From NCBI GenBank assembly GCA_003663525.1, contig QMUF01000079.1:1-7093 (forward strand): a DNA stretch of 7,093 nucleotides. The letters run 5' to 3'. This document shows, piece by piece, positions 5,648 through 7,093 of this stretch. Both the position numbers and the translations under genes were made by a program. Source of the stretch: Thermococci archaeon (lineage in GTDB: Archaea; Methanobacteriota_B; Thermococci; Thermococcales; Thermococcaceae). Within the stretch, counting starts at the first letter, position 1. Each line of letters opens with the position of its first letter. Under the pieces are notes generated by a model. It made no database searches, was not told the DNA's origin, and saw only the letters and a list, made by a program, of their open reading frames with translations.

Positions 5648-6784
5648 ATGGAAGAATATATTGAGCAGACTGTAGAACTGATAAAGCGAGGGTTCGATGA
5701 GAGGAAAATAAGAGCGAAACTTCCGAGAGAGCAGGCTGATGAAATAATTGAAATAGCCAGAGCGAGAATAAAAGCAAAAAATAAGTTTTCAAGAAGTGAT
5801 TTATGGATGGATTTAGAAGGACTTAGATATGCGACTCATGAAATAGTGGCTGATTATAGGGCAAAAAGAGTAAACCCTGAGAGCATAGCAGATGTAAGCT
5901 GTGGAATTGGCATTCAACTTATATTCTTCGCGAAATATGCTGATAGGGCCTATGCAATAGACATTGATGAAAAGAAGCTTTTCTATGCGATGAAAAATGC
6001 GGAAAAGTATAGAGTTAAGGATAAGATAACTTTCATTCATGGGGATAGTTTGAGTAAAAATGTTGTTGATAGAATTGATGCTGATATAATCTTCTCTGAC
6101 CCTGCTCGACCACCAGAGATGCCTGAAAGAAGGCTTGAAGACCTTTTACCGAGTCCACTTCAGATTTATGAAGCTTACAAACACAAAACCGATGCTTTTA
6201 TCTTTGACTTGCCCCCTCAGATAAGAAGAGAAAAGGTACCATGGAGTGGGGAATTTGAGTATATAGATCTCTATGGAGTACTTAACAGGTTAACCTTTTA
6301 CTTTGGCCCTCTTGCTAAAGCAGAGCGTTCTGCAGTTACGTTGCCTAAGGGCATTAGATTGGAAAGCAATCCTTCTCTTGAGAATATTGTGGAATGGTGT
6401 GAAACGCCTAGAGAGTATCTCTATGAAATTCCACAGAGCGTGAATTATGCCGATTTAATTAATGAGCTTTTTCACGAAGTTGATCGAAACATTTGGATGT
6501 TAATTAGGGAAAAAAGGCGGACACTAGCTACTAGTGAGGAAGAGATAAAAAGCGATTATTTCAAGAGACGTTATATAGTTAGGAGTATTCTGAGGTTTCA
6601 TCCGGTAAAGATTAATGATTTTCTAAAAAAGGAGGGTTATGGAAGAGTGACACTCAAGCTCTCTATAGCTGATAATGAATATTGGAACTTTAGAAGAAAA
6701 GTTGAACAGGGTCTGAATGGTGATAAAAGGGCTTATCTTTTTAGATTTAAGGACAAAGCAATAGTGGCAGAGGGAATGGATTAA
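5648..6784 (+). CDS. Class I SAM-dependent methyltransferase with THUMP-like C-terminus
   Basis: The 378-residue protein has a charged, probably helical N-terminal part (1-75), a Rossmann methyltransferase core and a C-terminal region resembling the THUMP-like domain. SAM-site motifs are DVSCGIGIQ (82-90, motif I), AIDID (103-107, acidic residue for the SAM ribose), HGDS (131-134) and FSDPARPPE (149-157, motif IV in the DPAR form). A segment with TLPKGI (231-236) follows. The C-terminal RFHPVKINDFLKKEGYGRVTLKL region (about 316-338) fits the pattern seen in bacterial DPAR-type methyltransferases with a THUMP-like end. THUMP domains bind RNA, so an RNA substrate is a reasonable inference, but neither substrate nor modified base can be named. 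ATG at 5648 follows GGTGG by 4 nt. The gene diverges from the glycosyltransferase and its stop overlaps that of the small gene on the other strand. Confidence 0.88.
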   Translation: MEEYIEQTVELIKRGFDERKIRAKLPREQADEIIEIARARIKAKNKFSRSDLWMDLEGLRYATHEIVADYRAKRVNPESIADVSCGIGIQLIFFAKYADRAYAIDIDEKKLFYAMKNAEKYRVKDKITFIHGDSLSKNVVDRIDADIIFSDPARPPEMPERRLEDLLPSPLQIYEAYKHKTDAFIFDLPPQIRREKVPWSGEFEYIDLYGVLNRLTFYFGPLAKAERSAVTLPKGIRLESNPSLENIVEWCETPREYLYEIPQSVNYADLINELFHEVDRNIWMLIREKRRTLATSEEEIKSDYFKRRYIVRSILRFHPVKINDFLKKEGYGRVTLKLSIADNEYWNFRRKVEQGLNGDKRAYLFRFKDKAIVAEGMD

Positions 6785-6999
6785 TTCTTTCTCCTTTCGA
6801 TTGGGATTTCAAGTATTTTCATTCTTTGCACTCTCTTTGAGCCTATGCGAAGGGCCTTGAAGTATTCCACTTGTTCATTGGGTAGAAATTGATCTAATCT
6901 CGTAGACTTGAGCCTTTTTTTACTGTTTTTGTGATTCAATGGGACTTTTCCATTGATTTTAATACCCCCATTAATGAATTCATCAAGAGTCTTATTCAT
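6781..6999 (-). CDS. Small basic hypothetical protein (72 aa)
   Basis: I do not recognise this protein. From the ATG at 6997-6999 it has 72 residues, is rich in lysine and arginine (notably KNSKKRLKSTR and GSKRVQRMK), has no hydrophobic segment and no cysteines. Its basic charge would suit a nucleic-acid-binding or ribosome-associated role, but no motif shows this. A GGGTGGG ribosome binding site (7003-7009, minus strand) precedes the ATG closely, and a TATATA core lies at about 7030-7036. A TTG at 7011 would add four residues but loses the ribosome binding site. Its TAA shares bases with the methyltransferase TAA (TTAA at 6781-6784), a tidy tail-to-tail arrangement that supports both gene ends. 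Chance ORF remains possible. Confidence 0.62.
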   Translation of the reverse strand: MNKTLDEFINGGIKINGKVPLNHKNSKKRLKSTRLDQFLPNEQVEYFKALRIGSKRVQRMKILEIPIERRKN

Positions 7000-7028
7000 T
7001 AACCCACCCAAATTAATACCGGCAAACC

Positions 7029-7037
7029 AATATATAG
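7029..7037. promoter_or_regulatory. Shared TATATA promoter core
   Basis: The AATATATAG stretch contains a symmetrical TATATA. Read leftward it predicts a start near 7008 for the small basic protein gene. Read rightward it predicts a start near 7058-7059, exactly at an ATG, which suggests a leaderless mRNA for the gene leaving the window. Confidence 0.5.
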
Positions 7038-7058
7038 GTTTTTTGGAACTAAGTCTTC

Positions 7059-7093
7059 ATGCACCTGAAGGTTCGTTGGATAGTTAAGAGTAG
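7059..7093 (+). CDS. Start of an unidentified gene, cut by the window edge
   Basis: An ATG at 7059 opens a frame reading MHLKVRWIVKS and remains open to the window end (11 full codons). It lies about 26 nt after the centre of the TATATA core and has no ribosome binding site upstream, as expected for a leaderless archaeal message. The fragment is too short to identify. It is included because promoter spacing and the divergent neighbour suggest a real gene; a chance ATG cannot be excluded. Confidence 0.38.
   Translation, partial: MHLKVRWIVKS

Noticed and set aside
5580..5792. A 71-residue N-terminal extension of the glycosyltransferase frame
   Set aside because: It would run through the divergent promoter and into the methyltransferase gene, and the internal ATG at 5579 has a clear AGGAGG site. 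The extension is antisense shadow.
1..7093. CRISPR arrays, tRNA or rRNA genes, insertion sequences or prophage genes
   Set aside because: No regularly spaced repeats, no tRNA-like cloverleaf, no transposase or phage motif were seen; base composition is even across the window.

Overview
The window looks like chromosome from a hyperthermophilic euryarchaeon of the order Thermococcales (Pyrococcus, Thermococcus or a relative). The grounds are an AT-rich sequence with heavy AGA/AGG and ATA codon use, GGTGA or AGGAGG ribosome binding sites, archaeal TATA boxes about 25 nt upstream of starts, archaeal FtsY and RNase HII, and a box C/D guide RNA. The genus is inferred from overall character; no alignment was run.

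Layout. Positions 1-166 have no protein gene but hold a candidate C/D box sRNA (about 64-121) and two promoter-like elements. A plus-strand block follows: ftsY (SRP receptor GTPase), then, 2 nt after its stop, a MarC-family membrane protein gene whose reading frame is broken near 1267. A new promoter at 1716-1730, carrying a perfect TTAGGT-AG-ACCTAA inverted repeat, precedes a second cluster: a metal-type ABC ATPase, an overlapping ABC-3 permease, and rnhB (RNase HII). No substrate-binding protein gene accompanies the transporter.

On the minus strand, converging on rnhB and overlapping its last 32 nt, is a GT-C glycosyltransferase related to protein O-mannosyltransferases (524 aa from the start with an AGGAGG site). 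Divergent from it, across one shared AT-rich promoter core, is a class I SAM-dependent methyltransferase with a THUMP-like C-terminus. A small basic minus-strand hypothetical protein meets the methyltransferase stop to stop. A second shared TATATA core at about 7029-7037 may drive that small gene one way and a truncated, apparently leaderless ORF the other way at the window edge.

Working together. FtsY serves membrane-protein insertion. The ATPase and permease form the core of a divalent-metal importer, probably under a DtxR-type repressor; its co-transcription with the metal-dependent RNase HII may be functional or simply economical. The guide RNA points to 2'-O-methylation of 23S rRNA domain II. 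Most of the window is ordinary archaeal chromosome. The items most worth checking are the guide RNA target pair, the metal-regulator operator, the marC frameshift and the unassigned methyltransferase.
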